In this document: piece by piece, positions 16,893 to 24,590 of the stretch | Position numbering within the stretch: position 1 is the stretch's first letter | Layout of the letters: each line of letters starts with the position of its first letter | Translations under genes and position numbers: made by a program | Assembly (NCBI GenBank): GCA_902786265.1 | Contig: CADACE010000017.1 | Span: 1 to 64,000, forward strand | DNA: 64,000 nt | Direction of reading: 5' to 3' | Source of the DNA: an uncultured Chloroflexota bacterium | GTDB lineage: Bacteria > Chloroflexota > Anaerolineae > Anaerolineales > Anaerolineaceae | Notes under the pieces: generated by a model | The model's database searches: none | The model's input: only the letters and a program-made list of their open reading frames with translations | Told to the model about the DNA's origin: nothing

Positions 16893-17876
16893 ATGAGGAA
16901 AATTATTATTGATACGGATACCGGATCGGATGATGCAGTCGCCATCATGATGTGTTTACTGGAGCCATCTGTAGAAGTGTTGGCTCTGACCACAGTCAGT
17001 GGTAATGTACCGGTTGAACAGGCAACGCTGAACTGCCTGATGTCCGCAGAGATCGCGGTCGGGAAAGAGAATGTTCCCCCGGTTTATGTAGGTGCGGACA
17101 GACCGCTGATCCGCAGTCGTGTACATGCCAGAAATGTCCATGGAAATGACGGCATGTCCGATTGTGACCTGATCCATCCGACTGTAAAACCTGTTGAAGA
17201 TATCTGTGCCTGTGACGCAATCATTGACCTGGTAAAGAAATTCCCGGATGAGATTGAAATTGCCGTGATCGGTCCTGTTACCAATCTCGCTCTGGCTATG
17301 ATGAAGGATCCTGAGACCATGAAGCATCTGAAATGCATCTGGACGATGGGAACCTGCGGGTTTGGACGCGGAAATACTACCCCGGTGAGTGAATTCAATG
17401 TCTATGCAGATGCCGAAGCTTATAAAATAATGATGGATTTCGGTGTGCATGTCTATGTCGGCGGATATGATTTGTGTACAAGCGCGGCAGCCTGGTTTGA
17501 TGATGACACAAAACGCTTGCTGGACAGCGGAAAAGAAGCTGCGCGGTACGCAGTGCTGTGTAACGAAGCTCTTGCGCGTTTCTGCCTTGCGATCGGTGGC
17601 GAGAGGAGAATCGACCTTCCGGACGCAGTTTCCCTGGCACCGATGTTATGGAGTGATGTGATCGTTAAAGCAGTGCCGTGTGTTTCCCATGTATGCACAG
17701 AGCACAACGAAACATATGGCCAGGTAATTTTCTATGACGGAGGGATGCTGGCAGGAATGGGTCCGGGATTTGATGCCGGATATTATGGTAAAAAGGAACC
17801 TAACTGCACGGTTATCTCTGAAATCAACAACGTTCTTTATAAACAGCGTTTGGAAGCTCTTCTTACAAAGGATTGA
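16893..17876 (+). CDS. Nucleoside hydrolase (IUNH family)
   Basis: The 327-residue protein begins with the family's N-terminus, MRKIIIDTDTGSDDAVAIMM, whose DTDxGxDDA aspartates bind Ca2+ and the ribose. Supporting stretches are ALTTVSGNVPVEQATLN, IAVIGPVTNLALAM, EFNVYADAEAYKIMM and the late DxxC-like region. It splits purine or pyrimidine ribonucleosides into base and ribose for salvage. The start is placed at 16893, after GGTGAGG, not at the earlier in-frame ATG, because the family begins here. It lies about 110 bases after the M20 gene and may be co-transcribed. Confidence 0.92.
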   Translation: MRKIIIDTDTGSDDAVAIMMCLLEPSVEVLALTTVSGNVPVEQATLNCLMSAEIAVGKENVPPVYVGADRPLIRSRVHARNVHGNDGMSDCDLIHPTVKPVEDICACDAIIDLVKKFPDEIEIAVIGPVTNLALAMMKDPETMKHLKCIWTMGTCGFGRGNTTPVSEFNVYADAEAYKIMMDFGVHVYVGGYDLCTSAAAWFDDDTKRLLDSGKEAARYAVLCNEALARFCLAIGGERRIDLPDAVSLAPMLWSDVIVKAVPCVSHVCTEHNETYGQVIFYDGGMLAGMGPGFDAGYYGKKEPNCTVISEINNVLYKQRLEALLTKD

Positions 17877-17997
17877 ACTTTTTCGATATATATGAATAAA
17901 GAATGATATCGAAATATTACGCAAGGCTTTTTGTGTTCAAAACGATAAATTTCGTGTATATCACAGCAGTTTTCTTGATAACTGTCAGACAATCAAA

Positions 17998-18031
17998 ATA
18001 ATAATCCCGCGGCTTGGTGCGGGATTATTAT
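17998..18031. terminator. Bidirectional terminator
   Basis: ATAATAATCCCGC (17998-18010) and GCGGGATTATTAT (18019-18031) form a perfect 13-bp stem with an 8-base loop. A/T-rich flanks on both sides suit the two convergent genes it separates. Confidence 0.88.
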
Positions 18032-18072
18032 CAAACAAGCAGGTATCCGTTTATCGCGAAATCAAATTCCGT

Positions 18073-19134
18073 TCAAAGCGCGCGGACCAGTTTCGCCATT
18101 TCCTCCGTGCAGTGTTCCGCCTGCGGAAATTCGCCCGTATGCTCCCAGAAGGCATGAGCCATTCCGTTATAGCGGAGAAACCGCACCGGGATCCCGGCTT
18201 CCGTTAGTTTCTGACCGAAAAGTTCATCCTGTATGCGCAGATAATCATATTCTCCCACAGCGATCAGCGTTGGCGGGAAACAGCTGTAATCACTCACTTC
18301 GCCGACAGAAAACCTTGGATCATGGATCTGTTCCGGATGTTCGAGATATAAAGCGGATGTGAACGGGACCATATTCCGGATATCATTGATGAATTCCATT
18401 TTGATCTCAACATTTTCCCGCAGATCGTATTGATCCAGGCTCCATCCGATTTCCTCTTCCGAAAGATTAAAAGCAGCCGGATAAAGCAGCATCTGCAGTT
18501 TGATGAGTTTTTCTTTATCCATCACACAGCAGGCAGCTGAGAGATTGCCGCCCGCGGAATCACCGGAAACAGCGATTTTTTCCGGATCAATGCCCAGTTC
18601 CGCCGCGTGGGCATGCACCCAGCGGACTGTCTGGTAACACTGATTGACATGAGACGGGAACTTGTGTTCAGGCGCCAGATCATAATCCACGGAAACCACG
18701 ACCGCATCCGCGCGGTCGGCAAGCTCTTTGCAGGCGTTTTCGATCACACGCGCGGTGCCGCCGAAAAATCCGCCGCCATGAATATAAACCACGGTAGGTT
18801 TCGGTGTTGCACCGTCTGAGGGCGTATAGATCAGGATCGGCAAATCTCCGGCATCTGTGTTTATCACCCGGATATCGGTGGTAACACCATGGCTCAGATC
18901 CACACTGACGCATCCCATGCTTGTACGTATGGCATGAATTTCAGCCGCGGTCAGGTTCGCCGGATCTTTGATGTTCGGTCCGGTCGGTTTCACACGAAAC
19001 CAGTGTTCTTCCCGGGAATCAACAGCACCGGGTTCATCCGTTTCCGGTACCGGTTTCACACAGATATCCAGTGTACCTTTGCGGATGATCTCACTCTTTT
19101 CCCGAAGGACCTTGAGACATTCATTGTAATTCAT
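18073..19134 (-). CDS. Alpha/beta hydrolase, hormone-sensitive lipase-like esterase
   Basis: The 353-residue protein has the HSL-family HGGGFFGG oxyanion motif, VSVDYDLAPEHKFPS, and the nucleophile serine in GDSAGGNLSAA. The Asp is in VGEYDYLR and the His in GMAHAFWEH. It is a cytoplasmic carboxylesterase with small acyl-ester substrates. It follows the mglBAC genes with a 9-base gap and its own strong AAGGAGG site, so it is probably the last gene of that operon. This suggests that the imported sugar or glycoside may be acylated. Confidence 0.9.
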   Translation of the reverse strand: MNYNECLKVLREKSEIIRKGTLDICVKPVPETDEPGAVDSREEHWFRVKPTGPNIKDPANLTAAEIHAIRTSMGCVSVDLSHGVTTDIRVINTDAGDLPILIYTPSDGATPKPTVVYIHGGGFFGGTARVIENACKELADRADAVVVSVDYDLAPEHKFPSHVNQCYQTVRWVHAHAAELGIDPEKIAVSGDSAGGNLSAACCVMDKEKLIKLQMLLYPAAFNLSEEEIGWSLDQYDLRENVEIKMEFINDIRNMVPFTSALYLEHPEQIHDPRFSVGEVSDYSCFPPTLIAVGEYDYLRIQDELFGQKLTEAGIPVRFLRYNGMAHAFWEHTGEFPQAEHCTEEMAKLVRAL

Positions 19135-19143
19135 CAGGCCTCC

Positions 19144-20142
19144 TTATTTGTTGGTGTTATATTTCCGCATATCGATGGCGACCGCGATGATGATGATCAG
19201 CCCTTTGACAACCCACTGCCAATAGGAAGACAGTCCGATGAAGGTCAGCCCGTAATTGATCACGTTGAAGATGATCACACCGAGAAAAACTCCGACTACG
19301 GAACCGACACCGCCGGTCATGGAACAGCCGCCGACAATACAGGACGCGATGGCATCCATTTCATAGCCGTTCCCGTAGGAACTGTTAGCGGATCCGGTCC
19401 GGGCAGCTTCCAACGCGCCGGCTAACCCATAACAGGCACCTGCGAAAGCGAAGGTGATCATCTGGATCTTGAAAACATTGATCCCTGATACCCGGGCAGC
19501 TTCCGGATTGGAGCCGACGGAGAAAATCTCACGCCCCAGGCAGGTTTTTGTGAGCAGAATATGGACGATAATACACATCCCCAGCGCGAAAAAGACAATG
19601 ATCGGAATTCCGTTGATGTTGCCGGACCCGAGATTGGTGAAGCTTTTCAGAAATCCGCCGAGAGGCTGTGAATTATTCGGCGGTTTGTTGCACAGCAGCA
19701 GGTTCGTGCCGTAAACAACCATCATCCAGCCTAATGTTGCCAAAAAAGCGGGAACCTTCAATTTCGATACGGTGAACCCGTTGAGCAGACCGACGATCAG
19801 GCCGACCAGAACCGCGGCAAAGATTGGTACGATCGGAGGTAATTCGGGAATATTCCAGAATTTGATGTAATAATCAGCCTTCTGTGCCAGAGAACCCGCG
19901 ACAACTGCCGTGAGGCCGACGGTACGGCCGCCGGAAAGGTCTGCTGAGCCGGAAATCAGGATGAACAGACATCCCAGAGCCACAATAATACGTGTCGAAC
20001 TCTGCATCAGAATATCGCGAAGTACACGCCAGGAGAAAAACTTCGGCGACATGGTGCCGATGACCACGATCATCACGATCATAATCAGAAACAGCGCATA
20101 ATTCGACAGAATTTGTTTGATATTGATTTTCTTAGTATTCAT
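19144..20142 (-). CDS. mglC: Galactose/methyl-galactoside ABC transporter permease
   Basis: The 332-residue membrane protein resembles E. coli MglC closely: SSTRIIVALGCLFILISGSADLSGGRTVGL, NPEAARVSGINVF (the coupling loop) and the C-terminal VGGCSMTGGVGSVVGVFLGVIIFNVINYGLTFIG. It forms the dimeric channel with MglA for import of galactose-type sugars. It follows mglA by three bases, indicating translational coupling. Confidence 0.92.
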   Translation of the reverse strand: MNTKKINIKQILSNYALFLIMIVMIVVIGTMSPKFFSWRVLRDILMQSSTRIIVALGCLFILISGSADLSGGRTVGLTAVVAGSLAQKADYYIKFWNIPELPPIVPIFAAVLVGLIVGLLNGFTVSKLKVPAFLATLGWMMVVYGTNLLLCNKPPNNSQPLGGFLKSFTNLGSGNINGIPIIVFFALGMCIIVHILLTKTCLGREIFSVGSNPEAARVSGINVFKIQMITFAFAGACYGLAGALEAARTGSANSSYGNGYEMDAIASCIVGGCSMTGGVGSVVGVFLGVIIFNVINYGLTFIGLSSYWQWVVKGLIIIIAVAIDMRKYNTNK

Positions 20143-20145
20143 TCG

Positions 20146-21681
20146 CTACGCCTCCAAAGGCTGATAAGTACTGGCAAGGTACATGACCTTTTCATCGGTC
20201 GCTTCCGCGCCATCCAGAATTCCGGACAAATGACCTTCACACATAACAGCGATGCGGTCGGACATGCCCAACAATTCCGGCATCTCCGAGCTGATCATAA
20301 TTACGGCTTTGCCTTCCTGTGCCATCTGTTCCATCAGGCTGTAAATCTCATATTTTGCGCCGACATCAATACCGCGGGTCGGTTCATCCAGGATCAGGAT
20401 CTGCGGGGTCAGCAGCATCCAGCGGGCAAGGACCGCTTTCTGCTGATTGCCGCCGGAAAGGTTCTGTATCTCAGCTTTAAGTCCCGGAGCCTTGATGTCA
20501 AAAGCTTTCATGTATTGATCCGCGTCCGCGGTACGCTTCCGGTTATCGATAAACGGACCGTTGGTATAAACGGAATAGTCCGCGGTCTGTTTGGCGATGG
20601 TGATGTTCTCCAGAACGCTGATCTTCGGGAAGATACCCGAAACGCGGCGTTCTTCTGTCAGCAGTGCCACATTGGATCGGATCGCGTCTTCCGGAGAGTG
20701 GATATCAATGTTTTGGCCGTCAATGAAAATTTCCCCGGATTCCTTTTTGCGCAGACCGAAGATTGTTTCAACGAGTTCCGTGCGCTGCGCGCCGACAAGC
20801 CCGCCGATGCCAAGGATCTCCCCCTTATGCAGGCTGAAACTGACATCCTTAAAGCTGTGAGGGTTCGCTGAGGTCAGATGACGGACTTCCATCTTGATGC
20901 CGCCCGGAACATGTTTCTTTTCGGGGAAACGATTGCTCATTTCACGGCCGACCATGCGTTTCACGATGGCATCCATATCCAGTTCACTGGCAGGCCAGTC
21001 ACCGACGATCTGCCCGTCACGCATGATGGTCACATCGTCTGAGATATCAAGAATTTCATCGATCTTATGGGAAATATAGATGATGGAAACGCCTTTTTCC
21101 GTAAGACGGCGGATCAGCTTGAAGAGCAGCTCCGCTTCGACTTCCGTCAGCGAAGAGGTCGGTTCATCCATGATGATGATCTTTGCTTTATAGGAAACGG
21201 ACCGGGCGATTTCGATCAGCTGACAGTGGGAGGTGGAAAGCGTCTGTACCTTTGCCTTGGGATCGATGGGAATTTCCAGATCATCCAGCAGGTCTTTTGT
21301 TTCCTTGTAAAGGCGCTTCCATTCTACGAAATGGATACCGAGCGTATTCCGGTACGGCAGCCGGCCGACCCAGATGTTTTCCATCACCGTCAGCGAACGC
21401 ATTGGCTGCAGTTCCTGATGGATCATGGCTATCCCGTTCCGGAGCGCGTCCGCCGGACCGGAAAACACCACAGGCTGACCGTTGACAAAAATCTGTCCCT
21501 TGTCGGGCTGGTAAATGCCGAAGGCGCATTTCATCAGGGTTGATTTCCCCGCGCCGTTTTCGCCCATTAAGGCATGAACTTTTCCGGGCTTTACCGCGAA
21601 GGAGACATCATCCAGCGCCTTGACCCCGGGGAATGATTTTGTGATGTGTTTTAATTCAAGAATGTAATGGGAGTCTTCCAT
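20146..21681 (-). CDS. mglA: Galactose/methyl-galactoside ABC transporter ATP-binding protein
   Basis: The 511-residue protein contains two tandem ABC ATPase domains. The first has Walker A GENGAGKST, the family variant LSTSHCQLIEIARSVS and IIMDEPTSSL. The second has a degenerate Walker A (GGLVGAQRTE) and an intact LSGGNQQKAVLARW with LILDEPTRGID, as is usual in the MglA/RbsA/XylG family. The start at 21681 is chosen because AAGGA lies eight bases upstream; an earlier ATG at 21699 overlaps that site. A hairpin separates it from mglB. Confidence 0.93.
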   Translation of the reverse strand: MEDSHYILELKHITKSFPGVKALDDVSFAVKPGKVHALMGENGAGKSTLMKCAFGIYQPDKGQIFVNGQPVVFSGPADALRNGIAMIHQELQPMRSLTVMENIWVGRLPYRNTLGIHFVEWKRLYKETKDLLDDLEIPIDPKAKVQTLSTSHCQLIEIARSVSYKAKIIIMDEPTSSLTEVEAELLFKLIRRLTEKGVSIIYISHKIDEILDISDDVTIMRDGQIVGDWPASELDMDAIVKRMVGREMSNRFPEKKHVPGGIKMEVRHLTSANPHSFKDVSFSLHKGEILGIGGLVGAQRTELVETIFGLRKKESGEIFIDGQNIDIHSPEDAIRSNVALLTEERRVSGIFPKISVLENITIAKQTADYSVYTNGPFIDNRKRTADADQYMKAFDIKAPGLKAEIQNLSGGNQQKAVLARWMLLTPQILILDEPTRGIDVGAKYEIYSLMEQMAQEGKAVIMISSEMPELLGMSDRIAVMCEGHLSGILDGAEATDEKVMYLASTYQPLEA

Positions 21682-21702
21682 GGCATTCTTCCTTTTCATT
21701 CA

Positions 21703-21732
21703 AATAAACAGCCGGGAGAACTCCCCCGGCTG
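21703..21732 (-). terminator. mglB-mglA intercistronic attenuator
   Basis: On the minus strand CAGCCGGGGGAG pairs with CTCCCGGCTG, followed by TTTATTTG. Partial termination here would give more binding protein than ATPase and permease, which is common for such operons. Confidence 0.75.
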
Positions 21733-21753
21733 CTTTTTATTCGTAAAACTGGC

Positions 21754-22800
21754 TTAGAAAGCCGGATCGGTGATATCGTATGCAGCTTCTGCGAGGTTAT
21801 CTTTGGTGATGCCTACGTAGTTGATCCAGATGCGGTGGCCTTCAACTTCGACGCCGTCCATATCCAGATTTTCGGTGGTGACTTCCTTGCCGTTTTCAAG
21901 CAGCCACATGGTCTTGTAAATGGCCTTGCCAAGTTTCACCGGGTTGTTCAGCGCGGTGACCAGCATGGTGCCGTCTTCAACTGCTTCGCAGCCGACAACA
22001 GTGGCGTCCACGCCGCAGACCGGGATGAAGGAAGCTTCATCCTGGAAGAAACCGCCGGCCTTCAGCGCTTCGATGGCGCCCAGAGCCATATCGTCATTGC
22101 AGGCGAAGACGACATCAATGTCATCACCATAGTTGGCGAGGAGGGCGGCAACCATTTCCTGTGCTTTACCGCGGTTGTATTCAGCGATCACTTCACCGCC
22201 GATGCGGTTTGTTTCGATGCCGGCTTCTTCACAGGCAGCGACAGAATATTCAGCGCGGACCTGGGTATCATAGTGCCAGGTAAAGCCGAGCAGCATGATG
22301 TAGTCCAATTTGCCGTTGCCGTTGCGGTCAGCTTCCGGATGGGATTTCCAGTAATCAGCTACTGCTTTCCCCATCATGGTACCGGACATTTCCGCGCGGG
22401 AAGTGACGAGGTACAGGTCTTCGTAGTTGGCAAAATCTTCATCGGACGGGGAGTCGGTGTTGGCGAAGATCATCGTAACGCCTTCTTCTTTACCCTGTTC
22501 GCAGATTTCGGAAATACCGGCGGTATTGATGTTGTTCAGAACAAGATATTTCACGCCGTTGGTGTACATGTTATTCAGGTTGTTGGTCTGAGTGGCGGCA
22601 TCATTCATGGAGTCGGCATCGATGATGGTGATGGTGCCGTCAGCAGCAGCGGTGTTCAGCAATGTCTGGCGGGCATTCTGAATGAAGGTGTCCGCGAAGT
22701 TGTACCAGATCACGCCGGCAACCGGGGCGTCATCAGCGAAAACTGCCGGAACAATGGCCAGCATTGAAACAATAAGCATGAGCAGTAAAGCTTTTTTCAT
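21754..22800 (-). CDS. mglB: Galactose-binding periplasmic-type substrate-binding protein
   Basis: The 348-residue protein has a signal peptide (MKKALLLMLIVSMLAIVPAVFA) and a two-lobe sugar-binding fold. The calcium site of the MglB family is visible in DRNGNGKLDYIML, paired with the later QVRAEYS region. VVFACNDDMALGAIEALKAGG and VCGVDATVVGCEAVEDGTMLVTALNN are typical. Substrate is probably galactose, glucose or a galactoside. Unusually for a Gram-positive binding protein there is no lipobox cysteine, so it is not an obvious lipoprotein and its retention at the cell surface is unexplained. Confidence 0.92.
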   Translation of the reverse strand: MKKALLLMLIVSMLAIVPAVFADDAPVAGVIWYNFADTFIQNARQTLLNTAAADGTITIIDADSMNDAATQTNNLNNMYTNGVKYLVLNNINTAGISEICEQGKEEGVTMIFANTDSPSDEDFANYEDLYLVTSRAEMSGTMMGKAVADYWKSHPEADRNGNGKLDYIMLLGFTWHYDTQVRAEYSVAACEEAGIETNRIGGEVIAEYNRGKAQEMVAALLANYGDDIDVVFACNDDMALGAIEALKAGGFFQDEASFIPVCGVDATVVGCEAVEDGTMLVTALNNPVKLGKAIYKTMWLLENGKEVTTENLDMDGVEVEGHRIWINYVGITKDNLAEAAYDITDPAF

Positions 22801-22828
22801 AATTAAACTTCCTTTTCCTTAAAATAAT

Positions 22829-22848
22829 GTTATGTTCCCTAACATAAC
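22829..22848. promoter_or_regulatory. Palindromic operator in the mglB leader
   Basis: GTTATGTT and AACATAAC form a perfect 8-bp inverted repeat with a 4-base centre (CCCT). A minus-strand -10 (TACAAT, at 22864-22859) lies just upstream, so the palindrome covers about +1 to +20 of the mgl transcript. This is where a sugar-responsive repressor would bind. No regulator gene is adjacent. Confidence 0.6.
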
Positions 22849-22858
22849 TGTCGGAGCT

Positions 22859-22864
22859 ATTGTA
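22859..22864 (-). promoter_or_regulatory. -10 element of the mgl operon
   Basis: TACAAT on the minus strand lies 59 bases before the mglB start. The expected -35 region is a T-rich run with no good hexamer, so activation by another factor is possible. Confidence 0.45.
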
Positions 22865-23008
22865 ATAAAGAAACACGAAAAAAATAAGAGTTATTTTTCA
22901 TAAACAATGGTGTCAAATGTCATTATTTTTTTGATACATCCTGCAGGCGGGTTTCGCAGAGCCGCAAAGCAAAGATTTGTTTTGGGACAGTAAGTTTTTC
23001 CGGAGATA

Positions 23009-23039
23009 TTGAAGCAAATAAGTATCCTCAGGATATAAT
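23009..23039 (+). promoter_or_regulatory. Promoter for the MFS transporter
   Basis: TTGAAG (23009-23014), a 19-base spacer and a perfect TATAAT (23034-23039) lie about 40 bases before the start codon. The spacer is longer than ideal. Confidence 0.5.
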
Positions 23040-23078
23040 TCAGTTGAAAAGAGCCTGTTTTGAAAAGGAAAGAAGCAA

Positions 23079-24269
23079 ATGAAAAAGGACTACCAAAAGA
23101 CACTGACCGCCTGTTATCTGGGGTTTATTACACAGGCGATAACAGCCAACTTTACCCCATTGCTTTTTTTGAGATTTCATACATATTACGGCATTTCTCT
23201 GGGAAAAATTGCTTTAATTCCCACAGCCTTTTTCATTACGCAGCTGCTGATCGATTTGTTCTGCGCCGTATTTGTGGATGCCATCGGTTACCGCCGCAGT
23301 GTGGTGCTTTCGGAGGTCACAAGCTGCCTGGGTTTGGCCGGTCTGGCGGTGCTGCCGGACCTGTTCGCGGATCCATTTGTCGGCATCCTGATCTGTGTGA
23401 TCATTTACGCGATCGGCAGCGGACTTATTGAAGTCCTTTGCAGCCCTATTGTGGAAGCGTGTCCTTTTGACCATAAAGACGCGGTTATGAGCCTGCTGCA
23501 TTCCTTTTACTGCTGGGGCTCGGTCGGTGTGATCCTGCTTTCTACCTTGTTTTTCGCTGTATTCGGAATTGAGCATTGGAAAATCATGGCCTGCGTCTGG
23601 GCATTGGTTCCCTTTTATAATATTTATAACTTTGCCACCTGTCCCATCGAGAGGCTGACCGAGGAAGGCAAGGAAATGACCGTTTTTGATCTCGCGAAGA
23701 AGCCATTGTTCTGGATGGCGGTTGTGCTTATGGTTTGTGCCGGAGCGTCCGAATTATCCATGGCGCAGTGGGCATCCGCTTTCACGGAAGCGGCTCTTGG
23801 GTTTTCGAAAACAGTCGGTGATCTGATCGGCCCCTGTTTGTTCGCTGTTATGATGGGGATCTCCCGTGTTCTCTATGGCAGGTACGGTGCAAAAATGAAT
23901 CTGATTCGGTTTATGATCGGGTCCGGGATCCTGTGTTTGTGCTGCTACCTGACAGCATCACTGTCAGACAATCCCGTTTTTGGATTGATCGGATGTATAT
24001 TGTGCGGTTTTTCTGTCGGGATCATGTGGCCCGGGACCATCAGCGTCACATCTCCACGACTTCCTGACGGAGGAACTGCGTTATTCGCGATGCTTGCGAT
24101 GTCAGGTGATCTCGGTGGAGCCTTTGGACCCAGTTTAGTCGGTATGGCCGCTCAGCAGTCCGGTGATAATATGCGTTCCGGGATGCTGTTCGGATGTATT
24201 TTTCCTCTGATATTAGTCATTATCCTGTTGATTTTAGACAGGAGCCTGGTTAAGAAAAAAGACAGATAA
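23079..24269 (+). CDS. MFS transporter
   Basis: The 396-residue protein has about twelve membrane helices. MFS-type features include the loop after helix 2 (VFVDAIGYRRSVVLSE, resembling the GxxxDRxGRR signature) and its second-half counterpart SRVLYGRYGAKM. The overall look is that of sugar/fucose-type MFS carriers (FucP/FHS-like), but the substrate is not certain. It is divergent from mglB, whose sugar theme may or may not be shared. AAAGGAAAG precedes the ATG. Confidence 0.85.
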   Translation: MKKDYQKTLTACYLGFITQAITANFTPLLFLRFHTYYGISLGKIALIPTAFFITQLLIDLFCAVFVDAIGYRRSVVLSEVTSCLGLAGLAVLPDLFADPFVGILICVIIYAIGSGLIEVLCSPIVEACPFDHKDAVMSLLHSFYCWGSVGVILLSTLFFAVFGIEHWKIMACVWALVPFYNIYNFATCPIERLTEEGKEMTVFDLAKKPLFWMAVVLMVCAGASELSMAQWASAFTEAALGFSKTVGDLIGPCLFAVMMGISRVLYGRYGAKMNLIRFMIGSGILCLCCYLTASLSDNPVFGLIGCILCGFSVGIMWPGTISVTSPRLPDGGTALFAMLAMSGDLGGAFGPSLVGMAAQQSGDNMRSGMLFGCIFPLILVIILLILDRSLVKKKDR

Positions 24270-24302
24270 AGTTATGACTTTTTATAGTAAAACTCTTGTA
24301 TA

Positions 24303-24331
24303 GTGACACAGATAAATCTATTTGGTATAAT
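24303..24331 (+). promoter_or_regulatory. Promoter for the LRR protein
   Basis: GTGACA (24303-24308), a 17-base spacer and TG-G-TATAAT (hexamer 24326-24331) form an extended -10 promoter. A second candidate, TTGAAG with 18 bases to TATAAT, lies at 24356-24385. The leader before the LRR gene is thus over 200 bases long; no other gene is seen in 24270-24590. Confidence 0.6.
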
Positions 24332-24590
24332 TCATAAAAAGATTAAATCCTGGTGTTGAAGAAATTGTATTATATCAAGTATAATAATTCTAAAAATATT
24401 TCACGAATGGTTACCTGGTTGAGATGCTGGTAAAGCTAAGGTTTTTTGCGGAAAGTGATAAGCGAAATTTATGGGACAGATGGTCCCGGAAAAGAGGTAT
24501 ATCAGGCGGATAGAAAGACCAATATCGGGTTTCAGCTGTTGTGGAATTGTCTTCTGCCTGCTGCCCGGAACTGCTGATAAAGGAGAGTTT

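Noticed and set aside
21667-22767. A 366-codon plus-strand frame opposite mglB
   Set aside because: mglB has a signal peptide, calcium loop and operon context; the opposite frame is a composition artefact.
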